Origin: Micromonospora vinacea
GTDB lineage: Bacteria > Actinomycetota > Actinomycetes > Mycobacteriales > Micromonosporaceae
Direction: 5' to 3'
DNA length: 64,000 nucleotides
Assembly (NCBI RefSeq): GCF_015751785.1
Contig: NZ_JADOTY010000001.1
Coordinates: 2,790,001-2,854,000, forward strand
Both the position numbers and the translations under genes were made by a program. Each line of letters begins with the position of its first letter. The first letter of the stretch is position 1. This document shows, piece after piece, positions 52,262 to 62,095 of this stretch. A model generated the notes under the pieces. That model searched no databases. It saw only the letters and a program-made list of their open reading frames with translations, and was not told the origin of the DNA.

Positions 52262-52939
52262 GTGAGTCGGCTGTGGAGCCGGTTGGGCGCCCGTACGGCT
52301 GCCGTAGCGCTGCTCTCCGTGGGCGTTGCCGGTGGCTTCTACCTGGGCGAAGACCGGGAAACCCAGCAACAGGGTCTGACCGATCAGGTCAGCCTCGAGG
52401 TCGACCGGGCCGACCTCGCGTACCAGCGCGAGCGGCAGGCCGCCCACCAGGTGCAGCTCTCCAAGCAGCGGGCCGCCGAGTACCAGGCCAAGCTGCGGGC
52501 GGCGCAGGCCGCCAAGGAAGCCGCCGAGCGGGCCCGCCGGGCCGAAGCCGCCGCGGCGTCCCGCAAGCGCGAGCGCGCCGCCGCCAACGCGGCCGCCAAG
52601 CCGTACGACGGGCCGATCCCGGCGTCCTGCGCCGAGTACAGCGGAAACCGCAAGACCGGCTGCGCGCTGATGATCAGCGCGGGGTTCGGGATCGCCGAGT
52701 TCCCCTGTCTGGAGAAGCTCTGGACCAAGGAGAGCGGCTGGAACCACAAGGCCAGCAACTCCTCGTCCGGTGCGTACGGCATTCCCCAGTCGTTGCCGGG
52801 CAGCAAGATGGGCTCCGTCGCGTCCGACTGGCGGACCAACCCGGCCACGCAGATCAAGTGGGGGTTGGGCTACATCAAGGGCAGGTACAAGACGCCCTGC
52901 GGCGCATGGACCTTCTTCCAGAACAACAACCACTACTGA
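52262..52939 (+). CDS. Secreted/anchored lytic transglycosylase-like protein
   Basis: A 225-residue exported protein. A single N-terminal hydrophobic helix (about 12-32, signal anchor) is followed by a coiled coil (about 45-115, rich in Glu, Arg, Ala and Gln) and an SLT/lysozyme-like domain (about 130-225): LWTKESGWNHKASNSSSGAYGIPQSLPG contains the catalytic Glu, and WGLGYIKGRYKTPCGAWTFFQ the conserved end. These enzymes cleave peptidoglycan glycan strands. AAGGGA precedes the GTG at 52262. It has a CRP-like site upstream and a strong terminator after it. Confidence 0.9.
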   Translation: MSRLWSRLGARTAAVALLSVGVAGGFYLGEDRETQQQGLTDQVSLEVDRADLAYQRERQAAHQVQLSKQRAAEYQAKLRAAQAAKEAAERARRAEAAAASRKRERAAANAAAKPYDGPIPASCAEYSGNRKTGCALMISAGFGIAEFPCLEKLWTKESGWNHKASNSSSGAYGIPQSLPGSKMGSVASDWRTNPATQIKWGLGYIKGRYKTPCGAWTFFQNNNHY

Positions 52940-52946
52940 CGGCTGT

Positions 52947-52985
52947 CGAAGGCGGGGCAGGTGACTCTCCACCGCCCCGCCTTCG
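52947..52985 (+). terminator. Terminator after the transglycosylase gene
   Basis: A perfect 12-bp stem (52947-52958 with 52974-52985, CGAAGGCGGGGC on the left) with a 15-nt loop, starting eight bases after the stop codon. There is no T-tract. Confidence 0.8.
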
Positions 52986-53045
52986 CACGTACGTCGAACG
53001 GGACGTGAGTGGCGGTCGGCCGCTTTTGCTGATAGCAGTTGTGGA

Positions 53046-53699
53046 GTGACCCTGCACCCGTCAAGCGGCGACCCGTACCGGTTCGGCACCGAGGCGTTCT
53101 ACGCCGCGCTCGGCCGGGCGTTCGTCGCCATGTGTGCGGTGGTCCCGTTCCTCTTCCTCATCGAGGCCGTCGACCAGGGGCTCGCCTTCGGTCTGGACGC
53201 CACCGCCGGCATCATCCCGCAACGCATCGACGGGCTGGACGGGGTCTTCTTCTCCCCGTTCCTGCACCACGGCTTCGACCACCTCTACAGCAACAGCATC
53301 CCGCTGATCCTGCTGGGCACCTTCGTCCTCGCCGCCGGCGCCCGCCGGTTCCTCTGGTCGACCCTGGTCATCATCCTGGTCAGCGGGCTCGGTGTGTGGT
53401 TCACCGGCTCACCCAACTCGGTGGTGGTCGGCGCCAGCGGCGTCATCTTCGGCTACCTGGGCATCCTGCTCACCCGGGGCATCGTCGAGCGCAGTTGGTG
53501 GAACTTCGCGGTCTTCCTCCTGGTCGGTCTGCTCTACGGCTGGCAGTTGGTCGGCATCCTCCCCACCGACGAGCGGATCTCCTGGCAGGGCCACCTGTTC
53601 GGCCTGCTCGGCGGGGTGGTGGCGGCGATCCTGTTCCGTCGGCGGCGACCGAGCGTGGACGGCCCGGACTACTCGGGTTCCCCACTCAGCCTGCCCTGA
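53046..53699 (+). CDS. Rhomboid family intramembrane serine protease
   Basis: A 217-residue protein with six helices. HHGFDHLYSN (about 75-85) is the conserved region of helix 2; VVGASGVIFGYLG (about 125-137) holds the nucleophile Ser, and WQGHLFGLLGG (about 178-188) the catalytic His. It has the HxxxN-like loop and both catalytic residues, so it should be active. Substrates are single-pass membrane proteins. GTG start without a clear ribosome-binding site; AGCAGT lies six bases upstream. Confidence 0.9.
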   Translation: MTLHPSSGDPYRFGTEAFYAALGRAFVAMCAVVPFLFLIEAVDQGLAFGLDATAGIIPQRIDGLDGVFFSPFLHHGFDHLYSNSIPLILLGTFVLAAGARRFLWSTLVIILVSGLGVWFTGSPNSVVVGASGVIFGYLGILLTRGIVERSWWNFAVFLLVGLLYGWQLVGILPTDERISWQGHLFGLLGGVVAAILFRRRRPSVDGPDYSGSPLSLP

Positions 53700-53805
53700 G
53701 GCGATTCTCCGGCGCGCCTCTGGGACGTGCTTGCCCGACCGTCACCACCCGCCTACGGTCGAGATCAGCACGCGTTGATCCGTGAGCGGAAAGCGACGGT
53801 ACGCC

Positions 53806-54774
53806 ATGCGCGAGGTCGATGTCGCCGTGATCGGGGCCGGTCCGGCCGGCCTCTTCGCCGCGTACTACGCCGGGTTCCGAGGGCTGTCGGTGGCGGTGAT
53901 CGACGCGTTGCCCGAGCCGGGCGGCCAGGTCACCGCCATGTACCCGGAGAAGCTGATCCTCGACGTCGCCGGCTTTCCCGCGGTCAAGGGCCGTGACCTG
54001 GTGGCCAACCTGGTGGCCCAGGCGGCCCCGTTCAATCCGCAGTACCTGCTCGGCACCCGGGCGGAGAAGCTCTCGTACGCCGACGGCAACCCGGTGCTCG
54101 GCCTGGCCGGTGGCGAGCAACTGGCCTGCGGCGCGATCGTGGTCACCGGTGGGCTCGGCAGCTTCAGCCCTCGGCCGTTGCCGTGCGCCGACGGCGCCCC
54201 CGGCTCGGGGATCGTCTACTTCGTGACCGAGCCGACCGAGTTGACCGATCGGGACGTGCTGATCGTCGGTGGCGGCGACTCCGCCTTCGACTGGGCGCTG
54301 GCCCTGCAACCGCTGGCCCGGTCGGTGACCCTCGTGCATCGGCGGGAGAAGTTCCGGGCCCACGCCTCGACGGTCGCCCGGGTGCTCTCCCTGCCGGTGC
54401 GGGTCGTGGTCAACGCCGAGGTCACCAGGTTGCTCGGGGACAGCGCGGTGACCGGCGCCGAGGTGACAGTGCGCGGCGGGGCGACCGAGACGTTGCCGGT
54501 GGACACCGTGGTGGCCGCCCTCGGCTTCACCGCCGACCTGGGCCCCCTCGCCGAGTGGGGGCTGGAACTGGACCGCCGGCACATCCTGGTGGACAGCGCC
54601 ATGGCCACCAACCTGCCCCGGGTCTTCGCGGCGGGTGACATCACCGAATACCCGGGCAAGGTCCGGCTGATCGCCACCGGCTTCGGTGAGGCGGCGACGG
54701 CCGTCAACAACGCGGCGGTGGCCATCGACCCGAGCGCCCACCTGTTCCCCGGGCACTCCTCCGACGCCGGCTGA
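53806..54774 (+). CDS. Ferredoxin/flavodoxin NADP+ reductase type 2 (thioredoxin-reductase-like)
   Basis: A 322-residue NAD(P)/FAD oxidoreductase. FAD motif AVIGAGPAGLFAAYYAG (about 7-23), the PEPGGQVTAMYPEK segment at about 42-55, NADP motif LIVGGGDSAFDWALAL, and the terminal VFAAGDITEYPGKVRLIATGFGEAATAVNN. The redox-active CxxC of thioredoxin reductase is absent, which indicates the FNR type (YumC-like) that moves electrons between NADPH and ferredoxin or flavodoxin. Start: ATG 53806 just before the first strand; GTG 53782 is possible. It follows the rhomboid gene by 106 nt. Confidence 0.85.
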   Translation: MREVDVAVIGAGPAGLFAAYYAGFRGLSVAVIDALPEPGGQVTAMYPEKLILDVAGFPAVKGRDLVANLVAQAAPFNPQYLLGTRAEKLSYADGNPVLGLAGGEQLACGAIVVTGGLGSFSPRPLPCADGAPGSGIVYFVTEPTELTDRDVLIVGGGDSAFDWALALQPLARSVTLVHRREKFRAHASTVARVLSLPVRVVVNAEVTRLLGDSAVTGAEVTVRGGATETLPVDTVVAALGFTADLGPLAEWGLELDRRHILVDSAMATNLPRVFAAGDITEYPGKVRLIATGFGEAATAVNNAAVAIDPSAHLFPGHSSDAG

Positions 54775-54833
54775 CCGTCGGTATCGGACCCAGGCCGACC
54801 TGAGTCCGGATCGAGACGGGTCGACCGGATCCT

Positions 54834-56570
54834 GTGAGGATGACGGGTTCCGCGACACCGCAGGACGGCGCACCCATCACGTTGTCCTGGCTCTGCCATC
54901 CCGCCACGGTGCTCGCGCTGGTCCTGCTGCTGGTCAACGACCATGTGCTGAAGGCGGCCCACCCCGGCCTGGTGACCGGCAAGCTGAGCGACGTTGCCGG
55001 CCTGGTGCTCGCTCCACCGCTGGTCGCGGTGCTGCTGACCCTCCTGGTGTCACGGCTGCCGGCCCGGGCCGCCGCGCTGGCCGGCCTGGTCACGGTGGGC
55101 GCCGGGTTCGCTGTCGTCAAATCCAGCGGGTACGCGGCCGAACTCGCCTCCTCGGCCTGGACCGTGCTGGCCGGGCCGTCGCTGGTCCGGGCCGACTTGA
55201 CCGACCTGCTCACTCTGCCGGCTCTCGGCCTGGCCTGGTGGAGCTGGACCCGCTCGCGTCACCGCCCGGTGCGTCGACGCACCGCCCGGCTGGTCCGGCT
55301 GCTGGTGGTGCTGCCACCGGCGGTGCTGGCGGTGGCCGCGACAAGCGTGGTGCGCTACCCCTACGCCGTTGGCACCGCCCTGCTCGACGGCCAGCCGGCG
55401 ATCTCGATCGGCTCGGGCTACGACGACCGGAGCTGGCCGGCCAAGCCGGCCGACGGCAGGTGGTCGGTAAGTGCGGACGGGGGGACCACCTGGCGACCCG
55501 CCGGGGCCGCCGAGGAACAGCGGTTGTCCGGTCCGAACGTCGGGCAGCGGCAGGCGTGCGTGCCGACCGAGCCGCAGCGGTGCTACCGGGCGGTCCGCGG
55601 TCACCTGCGGGTGGAGCAGAGCGACGACGCCGGTGCGACGTGGCGGGTGGCCTGGGAGGTGTCGGACGCGCGCCGCGAGGCGTTTGCCCGTCGATTCGAC
55701 AGTCCGGGCGACATCCGTCGACACTTCGCCTCCCGTGATCTGATCGTCTATCCCGTCGCCGACGGCGGCCATGAGGTGCTGGTCGCCAACGGCCGCGACG
55801 GCCTCCTGCGCCGAGGGTCGGACGGCGGCTGGCGACGTGCCGGCTTCCCCAGCGAGCGGGACACCCCGGACGTCCGCTCGGACGATCCACCCGTACTCGG
55901 CCCCGGTGGACCCGGCGACCGCGACACCGACGTCTTTCTCGCCTTCGCGCTCTCGCTGACCCTCGGTGTCACGGTCACCCTGCTCGCCGCCCACCTGGCG
56001 ATCCGGCGCGGCAAAGGCCCACGCTGGTGGTCAGTCGCCGGCAGCGGGGTGATGCTGACCGCGGGGATCGTGCTGGCCTTGGCCTGGGAGCGCAACGACG
56101 ACTACTCGACGTTCAACGCCCTGCTGGTCGTCGTTCTGCCAGCCTGTCTCCTGACGGCGGTGAGCCTGGTCGTCCGAGCCTCCTACCAGGGGGCAACGGG
56201 TCGGTGGATCGGAGGGGCGCTGGCCGGGCTCCTGCTCACCGTCGTCCTGGCCGGGCTGCCGCTCGTCGGTTGGCTGCACGGCACCCCACCACAGACCCGC
56301 TTCGCGGTGGCGCTCGCCCTGTTGGGCACGGTGCCCGGCGTGCTGTTGGCCATCCGGATCGCCGGGCTGGTCGACCCGGCCCGCGCGTTCGAGAACAGGT
56401 ACCCGCCGCGCCCGCCCTACCCGAATGCGTCCTACCCTCCGCGCCCGCAGGCGGTGCCTGACCCGCCCTACCCGAACGCCCCCTACCCTTCGCGCCCGCA
56501 GGCGGCGCCTGACCCGCCCACGCCATCGCAGCTCCGGCCGCCCTACCCGTCGCAGCTCCCACCGGGCTGA
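54834..56570 (+). CDS. Membrane protein with Asp-box extracellular domain and Pro/Tyr repeats
   Basis: A 578-residue protein of unknown function. An N-terminal multi-helix part (about residues 20-180) precedes an extracytoplasmic domain (about 180-370) with two Asp-box motifs, SADGGTTW and SDDAGATW, as found in beta-propeller sialidases and related folds. Four or five more helices (about 365-520) follow, then a cytoplasmic tail with two 17-residue Pro/Tyr/Arg repeats (PPYPNASYP... and PPYPNAPYP...). Only two Asp boxes means at most a partial propeller. Start at GTG 54834 (or ATG 54840); no clear ribosome-binding site. No family is recognised. Confidence 0.65.
   Translation: MRMTGSATPQDGAPITLSWLCHPATVLALVLLLVNDHVLKAAHPGLVTGKLSDVAGLVLAPPLVAVLLTLLVSRLPARAAALAGLVTVGAGFAVVKSSGYAAELASSAWTVLAGPSLVRADLTDLLTLPALGLAWWSWTRSRHRPVRRRTARLVRLLVVLPPAVLAVAATSVVRYPYAVGTALLDGQPAISIGSGYDDRSWPAKPADGRWSVSADGGTTWRPAGAAEEQRLSGPNVGQRQACVPTEPQRCYRAVRGHLRVEQSDDAGATWRVAWEVSDARREAFARRFDSPGDIRRHFASRDLIVYPVADGGHEVLVANGRDGLLRRGSDGGWRRAGFPSERDTPDVRSDDPPVLGPGGPGDRDTDVFLAFALSLTLGVTVTLLAAHLAIRRGKGPRWWSVAGSGVMLTAGIVLALAWERNDDYSTFNALLVVVLPACLLTAVSLVVRASYQGATGRWIGGALAGLLLTVVLAGLPLVGWLHGTPPQTRFAVALALLGTVPGVLLAIRIAGLVDPARAFENRYPPRPPYPNASYPPRPQAVPDPPYPNAPYPSRPQAAPDPPTPSQLRPPYPSQLPPG
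56412..56513 (+). repeat. 51-bp direct repeat inside the 54834 gene
   Basis: Two 51-bp copies (starting 56412 and 56463), in frame, each encoding 17 residues of the type P-P-Y-P-N-A-x-Y-P-x-R-P-Q-A-x-P-D. A shortened third unit follows. The repeats extend the cytoplasmic tail. Confidence 0.85.
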
Positions 56571-56620
56571 GCGTCAGGCGCGGAGCCGCCAGCGCGGGTT
56601 TGGTCCGGTGCGCGGGGCGC

Positions 56621-57610
56621 TCAGCGCGCGGGTCGGTCGGCGCGGGGGGCCGGTGGCGCCAGCGCGGCGACCAGCACGGCCACCATGGTCAGCGCCGCCC
56701 CGAGCAGGGTGTTCACACCGGGGTGCGAGGCCGCCGTGGGCAGGATCAGGTCCAGCAGGACAGCGCCCACGATCTGCCCGGCGATGGTGGCCAGCCCGAG
56801 CAGCAGCACACCGGTGAAGCGCACGATCGCCGCGGCGATCGCGATGAACACGATGCCGATCGGGCCGCCCAGGTAGAGCCACGGCTCGGTCGGCAGTTGG
56901 CCGCCGGGCCAGCCGCGTACCGCGATGTCGATCGCGAACGCGACGAGCAGGGTGACAGTGCCGACGGCGAAGTTGACGAGCGTGGCGGTCAACGCGCTGT
57001 CGGCCGCCGCCCGGACCCGACCGTTGACGGCCTGCTGCCAGGCGATGCCCACACCGGCGAGCAGCGGCAGCAGGGCCAGCGCCAGCGCGCCCGGGTCGCC
57101 AAGTCGGTCGCCGACCGCCAGGCCGACAGCCAGCACGGTGAGCACCGCGCCGGCCAGCCGCTGCCGGGTGACCGGCTGTCGGCCGGTCGGCCCGATCCCC
57201 GCCCGGTCCACGGCGAGGCTGCTCCCGCTCTGGCCGGCCACCACCGCCACTGTGAAGACCGCCACGCCCAACGTGCCGATGGTGAGCCCCTGGGTGGCGA
57301 CCAGGAACGCCCCGCACATGCCGCCGAGGCACTGCCACGGCCGCAGCGTGCCCGTCCGCAGGGCCTGCCGCGTCGCGGCCAGCCCTCGCCGACCACCGGG
57401 GGTCGCGGGCACCAGCACCAGCAGCACCAGCAGGCCGACGCCGAACGAGACCACCGCGGCGGCGAAACCGTCGTCGAGGCGTACCCCCAGCTCGCCGTTG
57501 ATGCGTGACTGCACCGCCACCGCGACCCCGGAGGCCGACGCGAGCGCGACGCCGGTGATCCGGCGCGCGGCCGACAGGGTCTGCGGGGTCGCCGTGTCGG
57601 CCGCTGTCAC
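56621..57610 (-). CDS. DMT superfamily transporter, DUF606 duplicated type
   Basis: A 329-residue ten-helix protein made of two similar halves: [17 protein letters not shown] in the first and [16 protein letters not shown] in the second are the equivalent first-helix motifs of the DUF606/EamA-like fold. The substrate is not predictable. The GTG at 57610 overlaps the glpX stop (GTGA), which fixes the start and places it in an operon with glpX. Confidence 0.8.
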   Translation of the reverse strand: MTAADTATPQTLSAARRITGVALASASGVAVAVQSRINGELGVRLDDGFAAAVVSFGVGLLVLLVLVPATPGGRRGLAATRQALRTGTLRPWQCLGGMCGAFLVATQGLTIGTLGVAVFTVAVVAGQSGSSLAVDRAGIGPTGRQPVTRQRLAGAVLTVLAVGLAVGDRLGDPGALALALLPLLAGVGIAWQQAVNGRVRAAADSALTATLVNFAVGTVTLLVAFAIDIAVRGWPGGQLPTEPWLYLGGPIGIVFIAIAAAIVRFTGVLLLGLATIAGQIVGAVLLDLILPTAASHPGVNTLLGAALTMVAVLVAALAPPAPRADRPAR

Positions 57611-58638
57611 TCCTGCTCGGCCAGCGGACGACCATCGAAGTCGACAGCGGAGTAGAGCGCCAGCTTCTCCAGCCGGTGGTACGAGTCGATCACTCGGATC
57701 GTGCCGCTCTTCGAGCGCATCACGATCGACTGGGTGTACGCGCCGCCCGCCCGGTAGCGCACCCCGCGCAGCAGGTCGCCGGAGGTGACCCCGGTCGCCA
57801 CGAAGAAGCAGTTGTCGCCGGTGACAAGATCATCGGTGCCCAGCACCCGGTCCAGGTCGTGCCCGGCAGCGATCGCCTTCTCCCGCTCCTGCTCGTCGCG
57901 CGGCCAGAGCTTTGCCTGCATCGCCCCGCCCATGCACTTCAGCGCGCACGCGGAAATGATGCCCTCCGGGGTGCCGCCGATGCCCATCAGCACGTCGACG
58001 TCCGACTCACCCCGGGCCGCCGCGATGGATCCCGCGATGTCACCGTCGGAGATGAACCGGATCCCCGCCCCGGTCCGGCGGATCTGCGCGACCAGGTCGT
58101 CGTGGCGGCTCCGGTCGAGTACGCAGACGGTCACCTCGGAGACGTCGGTGCCCTTGACCTTGGCGATGCGGCGCAGGTTCTCCGCCACACCGGCGTTGAT
58201 GTCGATCACGTCGGCGTACGCCGGCCCGACGGCGAGCTTCTCCATGTAGAACACGGCGCTGGGGTCGAACATCGCACCCCGCTCGGAGACGGCGAGGACC
58301 GCCACGGCGTTCGGCATGCCCTTGCTCATCAGGGTGGTGCCGTCCACAGGGTCGACGGCGACGTCCACCTCCGGGCCGGTGCCGTCGCCGACGTGTTCGC
58401 CGTTGAAGAGCATCGGGGCGTTGTCCTTCTCGCCCTCGCCGATCACCACCACGCCGCGCATCTGGATCGAGTTGATCAGCTTGCGCATCGCGTCGACAGC
58501 GGCCCCGTCGCCGCCCTCCTTGTCGCCTCGACCGACCCACCGGCCGGCGGCCATCGCCGCGGCCTCGGTGACCCGGACCAGGTCGAGGGCAAGGTTTCGG
58601 TCGAGATCCTGCGGGATCCGCGTCCTGGTGTTCGTCAT
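57607..58638 (-). CDS. glpX: Class II fructose-1,6-bisphosphatase
   Basis: A 343-residue GlpX-type FBPase for gluconeogenesis. It starts [20 protein letters not shown], with [19 protein letters not shown] and [20 protein letters not shown] as the metal-binding acidic motifs, and [20 protein letters not shown] as the phosphate-binding region. The ATG at 58638 has GAGGAGGAG upstream. Actinobacteria commonly use GlpX as their only FBPase. Together with PEP carboxykinase at 42100 it supplies gluconeogenesis in this genome. The divergent DUF4245 gene is a common neighbour. Confidence 0.94.
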   Translation of the reverse strand: MTNTRTRIPQDLDRNLALDLVRVTEAAAMAAGRWVGRGDKEGGDGAAVDAMRKLINSIQMRGVVVIGEGEKDNAPMLFNGEHVGDGTGPEVDVAVDPVDGTTLMSKGMPNAVAVLAVSERGAMFDPSAVFYMEKLAVGPAYADVIDINAGVAENLRRIAKVKGTDVSEVTVCVLDRSRHDDLVAQIRRTGAGIRFISDGDIAGSIAAARGESDVDVLMGIGGTPEGIISACALKCMGGAMQAKLWPRDEQEREKAIAAGHDLDRVLGTDDLVTGDNCFFVATGVTSGDLLRGVRYRAGGAYTQSIVMRSKSGTIRVIDSYHRLEKLALYSAVDFDGRPLAEQE

Positions 58639-58797
58639 GACGGCTACTCCTCCTCGCGACGGTGCGGGGACGGCCGGCGGCGGGGAAGCCCCCACTGCCG
58701 GCTTTGTCGCTGATCCTCACACGATGGCCGACCGGGCGTCGGCGCGGGGCGGTGATGGCCCGGATACCGCCGGTCGGGCGGCTGCGAAGATAGCGGG

Positions 58798-59466
58798 GTG
58801 GAACCCGCACAGCCAGCCGACCGCGTACCCACCGACCGCACGCCGCCCGACGGTCAGCCGCCGGCCGACGTCCCCGTCGGCGAGCCCTCCGCGACCGATC
58901 CGACCCCACCGCCGCCAGCGGTGCCCGGCAGGTCCGACCGGTCACCGGCGGCGGCCGGCAAGTCCGAGCGGTCGCCGAAGGACATGGCGATCTCGCTGCT
59001 GGTGCTGCTCGTCCCGATCGCGCTCCTGCTGGCGTTCTACCGGGGATTCCTCGGCGGCGACCAGGCCACCACAGTCGATCCGGCGCCCGCCATCGAGCAG
59101 GCCCGTTCGGCGAACGTCTTTCCGGTGAGCCAGCCGCAGGGGCTCGGCGCCGACTGGAAGACGGTCAGCGCCCGCTACCAGACCGTCGAGGGCGGTGCGA
59201 ACCTGCGACTCGGCTACCTCACTCCGGAGGGGCGGGGCGTCCAACTACTGCAGAGCAGCGTCCCGGCGGACCGTCTGCTCCCCGCCGAGCTGACCAGTCA
59301 GGGCCAGCCGCAGGGCCCCACCGAGCTGGCCGGGCGCACCTGGCAGCTCTACACGGCCCGGGGGAACCAGCAGGCGCTGGTCCTGCTGGAGCCCACCCGC
59401 ACTGTGATCGTCGTCGGCGACGCCCGGGACAACGAACTCCGCGAACTGGCCAGCTCGCTGAGCTGA
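58798..59466 (+). CDS. DUF4245 domain membrane protein
   Basis: A 222-residue protein: Pro-rich cytoplasmic N-terminus (1-58), one membrane helix (about 63-82, ISLLVLLVPIALLLAFYRGF) and an extracytoplasmic DUF4245 domain. DUF4245 genes are regularly divergent from glpX in actinobacteria, but their role is unknown. GTG start at 58798 without a clear ribosome-binding site. Confidence 0.8.
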   Translation: MEPAQPADRVPTDRTPPDGQPPADVPVGEPSATDPTPPPPAVPGRSDRSPAAAGKSERSPKDMAISLLVLLVPIALLLAFYRGFLGGDQATTVDPAPAIEQARSANVFPVSQPQGLGADWKTVSARYQTVEGGANLRLGYLTPEGRGVQLLQSSVPADRLLPAELTSQGQPQGPTELAGRTWQLYTARGNQQALVLLEPTRTVIVVGDARDNELRELASSLS

Positions 59467-59592
59467 CCGGACCCGCTGGTCGATGGTCCCGCCGGCGACG
59501 AATCTGGGCAACCAGGCCGAAGGGTGATTGTCCGAGGCGTCGACAGGGAACAAAGAGGGAGTGATCCGGGCGCGCTGCTCGGCCCGGGTCGC

Positions 59593-59622
59593 GCGACGCA
59601 GCCGACGGTGCTGCTGCGTCGC
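59593..59622 (+). terminator. Hairpin between DUF4245 and lipoprotein genes
   Basis: GCGACGCAGC (59593-59602) and GCTGCGTCGC (59613-59622), perfect 10-bp arms with a 10-nt loop, followed by CCGGTTTCC. It lies 127 nt after the DUF4245 stop and 52 nt before the lipoprotein start, so it could be a terminator or part of a leader structure. Confidence 0.5.
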
Positions 59623-59673
59623 CCGGTTTCCGGCGCCGTCCAGGTCGTCGGGTGACCCCCTTGGGAGACACGT

Positions 59674-60519
59674 ATGACTGTTCGACGACTCGGCGCCGGC
59701 CTGGTAGCCGCCGCTCTGATCACGCCCGCACTGGCCGCCTGCGCCAGCGGAACCGGCACCGCCGGATCGACGCCGTCCCCGACGGTGAGCGCCTCCGGCA
59801 CGGCGAGCGCGTCCGGTGCACCGGTGGCGGGTGACGCCAAGCAGGCCCTGCTCGACTCCACCAAGGAGATCAGCAACGGGAACTTCCGGTTCACCCTGGC
59901 CGGCGCCGGCTCGACGGCGGAGGGGCTGGTGCACCAGCCGAGCCAGAGCGCGGCGATGAAGATCGCGATCGGTGGCCCCTCGTCCGACCTGGCGATGAAG
60001 CTCGACGTGGTCCACTACAAGCCGGACAGCTGGGTCAAGCTGGAGCTGGCCGGCCCCACCGCCGACAGCCTGCCCGCCATCAAGCAGCTCAACCTCGGCA
60101 AGTACCAGCACCTCGACCAGAACCGGATCAAGGGCAACCGCAACCTCGGCTTCGACTTCGAGAAGGTCGACCCGGCTGGTAGCGCGGTGCTCACCCAGGG
60201 CATCACCGAGGTCCGCAGCACCGGCACCGGCGCGTACGCCGGCACCATCGACGTCACCAAGGCCGCCGAGGCGGGCTCGTTGAACGCCGCCACGATCGCC
60301 GCGCTGGGCACCCAGGCGAAGACCGTCCCGTTCACCGCGAAGGTGGACCCGCAGGGCCGGCTCAGCGAGCTGGTGTTGCAGCTGCCGGCCGCCGGGCAGA
60401 CCGCCGCCCAGGAGATCAAGATGACGTACTCCGACTACGGTGTCGCCACCGCCGCGCAGAAGCCGCCGGCGGACCAGGTCGTCGAGGCGCCGGCCGAGCT
60501 GTACAGCCTGTTCAACTGA
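59674..60519 (+). CDS. Lipoprotein resembling LppX/LprG
   Basis: A 281-residue lipoprotein. The signal peptide ends in the lipobox LAAC (Cys about residue 22), then a Ser/Thr/Pro/Gly linker, then a domain of about 220 residues. Its alternating strands, HYKPDSWVKLELAG and the YSDYGV...EAPAELYSLFN end resemble mycobacterial LppX/LprG-type lipid carriers, though identity cannot be judged by eye. Located at the outer face of the membrane. GGGAG precedes the ATG. Confidence 0.7.
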   Translation: MTVRRLGAGLVAAALITPALAACASGTGTAGSTPSPTVSASGTASASGAPVAGDAKQALLDSTKEISNGNFRFTLAGAGSTAEGLVHQPSQSAAMKIAIGGPSSDLAMKLDVVHYKPDSWVKLELAGPTADSLPAIKQLNLGKYQHLDQNRIKGNRNLGFDFEKVDPAGSAVLTQGITEVRSTGTGAYAGTIDVTKAAEAGSLNAATIAALGTQAKTVPFTAKVDPQGRLSELVLQLPAAGQTAAQEIKMTYSDYGVATAAQKPPADQVVEAPAELYSLFN

Positions 60520-60561
60520 CGTGCCCGGGTGGGGCGGCTCCGGCCGCCCCACCGGCCACGG

Positions 60562-60792
60562 TCAGGAAGTCGGCTCCTGCCGGGCGGCGTCGATCCGCGC
60601 CCGCGCACCATCCAGCCAGCGTTGACAGATCACCGCCAGCGCCTCGCCGCGTTCCCAGAGCGCCAGCGACTCCTCCAGGGACGTGCCGCCGGCCTCCAGC
60701 CGCTCCACCACCGAGGCCAGCTCGGCCCGGGCCTGCTCGTAACTGAGCCGCTCGTCCGGCCCGGCCTTCGTGTCGTCAGTCATCGCGTTCAT
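60562..60792 (-). CDS. xseB: Exodeoxyribonuclease VII small subunit
   Basis: A 76-residue helical protein. LSYEQARAELASVVERLEAGGTSLEESLALWERGEALAVICQRWLDGARARI is the conserved XseB pattern of two helices with the LE-x-G-x-x-S-LEES turn. Several copies bind one XseA. Start is uncertain (ATG 60792, 60783 or GTG 60828); the conserved region is unaffected. It follows xseA on the same strand. Confidence 0.9.
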   Translation of the reverse strand: MNAMTDDTKAGPDERLSYEQARAELASVVERLEAGGTSLEESLALWERGEALAVICQRWLDGARARIDAARQEPTS

Positions 60793-60828
60793 CTCAGCAC
60801 ACCACTCCCCGCCGCGCCGCGTCGCCAC

Positions 60829-62073
60829 TCAGCCATCGACAGTGGCGGCCAACTCGCCGTCGGCCAGTCGCACCCGCAGCGGGTCGCCCTTGCCGACCTC
60901 CGCCGCAGCGCGGACCACGTGGCCGTCCGCGCGCTGCACGATCGCGTACCCCCGGTCGAGGGTGGCGGCGGGGGAGAGGGCGCGCAGCCGCGCGAGGGTG
61001 TGCCGCAGGTCATCCTCGGCGGCGGCGAGCCGGTGCTCCAGGCAGCGGCCGGCCCGCTGGCGCAACGCGGTCAGTTCGGTCGCCCGATGCTCCACCATCA
61101 CCTGGGGCCGGGCCAGCACCGGCCGGGAACGCAGCCCGTCGAGCCGGTGCGTCTCCCGGTCGACCAGGTTGCGCACCGCCCGTTCGAGGCGGTGCCGGGC
61201 CTGACCGATGAGGCGTACCTCCTCGGTGAGGTCGGGGACGACCCGCTTGGCCGCGTCGGTCGGGGTGGAGGCACGGACGTCGGCCACGTAGTCGATCAGT
61301 GGGGCGTCCGTCTCGTGGCCGATCGCGCTGACCACCGGTGTACGACAGCCGAACACCGCCCGGCAGAGCGCCTCGTCGGAGAAGGGCAGCAGGTCCTCGA
61401 TGCCGCCGCCACCCCGGGCAATGATGATCACGTCGATGCTCGGGTCGGCGTCCAGCACCTTGAGCGCGTCGACGATCTGTGGCACCGCCGACGGGCCCTG
61501 CACCGCCACGTTGACCGTCCGGAACTCCACCGCCGGCCAGCGCCGTCGGGCGTTGGTCAGCACGTCCCGCTCCGCGGCCGACGCGCGACCGGTGATGAGC
61601 CCGATCCGGCCGGGCAGGAACGGCAGGCGACGCTTGCGGGCGCGGTCGAAGAGCCCTTCGGCGGCGAGCAGCTTCTTCAGCTTCTCCAGTCGGGCCAGCA
61701 GCTCGCCCAGCCCCACCTGGCGGATCTCGTCGGCCCGCAGGCTCAGCGTGCCCCGGGCGGCGTAGAACTCCGGCTTGGCGTGCAGCACCACGCGGGCGCC
61801 CTCGCGCAGCTCCGGCGCGCCGGAGTCCAGGACGTCCCGGTTGGTGGTGACGGTCAGGCTCAGGTCGGCCGACGGGTCGCGCAGGGTGAGGAAGACCGTG
61901 CTGGCTCCGGGGCGACGGCTGATCTGGGCCACCTGTCCGTCCACCCAGACCCAGCCCAGCTTGGCGATCCAGGCCCCCACCTTCTGGCTGACCACCCGTA
62001 CCGGCCAAGGCTCCTCAGCACTGCTGGCCCCACTACTGGCCCCGCCGCTCCCCACCCGCCCACCCTCGCTCAC
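60829..62073 (-). CDS. xseA: Exodeoxyribonuclease VII large subunit
   Basis: A 414-residue XseA. The N-terminal OB-fold (about 20-115) includes [26 protein letters not shown]; the catalytic domain (about 130-330) has [69 protein letters not shown]; a coiled-coil and C-terminal tail ([12 protein letters not shown]) follow. It degrades single-stranded DNA in both directions. The GTG at 62073 lies six bases after TAGGGT without a ribosome-binding site, so it is probably leaderless. The long palindrome at 62096 lies upstream. Confidence 0.93.
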   Translation of the reverse strand: MSEGGRVGSGGASSGASSAEEPWPVRVVSQKVGAWIAKLGWVWVDGQVAQISRRPGASTVFLTLRDPSADLSLTVTTNRDVLDSGAPELREGARVVLHAKPEFYAARGTLSLRADEIRQVGLGELLARLEKLKKLLAAEGLFDRARKRRLPFLPGRIGLITGRASAAERDVLTNARRRWPAVEFRTVNVAVQGPSAVPQIVDALKVLDADPSIDVIIIARGGGGIEDLLPFSDEALCRAVFGCRTPVVSAIGHETDAPLIDYVADVRASTPTDAAKRVVPDLTEEVRLIGQARHRLERAVRNLVDRETHRLDGLRSRPVLARPQVMVEHRATELTALRQRAGRCLEHRLAAAEDDLRHTLARLRALSPAATLDRGYAIVQRADGHVVRAAAEVGKGDPLRVRLADGELAATVDG

Positions 62074-62095
62074 CCGCCCACCCTACGGACCTCCC

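Noticed and set aside
53806..54774. Thioredoxin reductase
   Set aside because: The CxxC redox motif between the FAD and NADP regions is absent.
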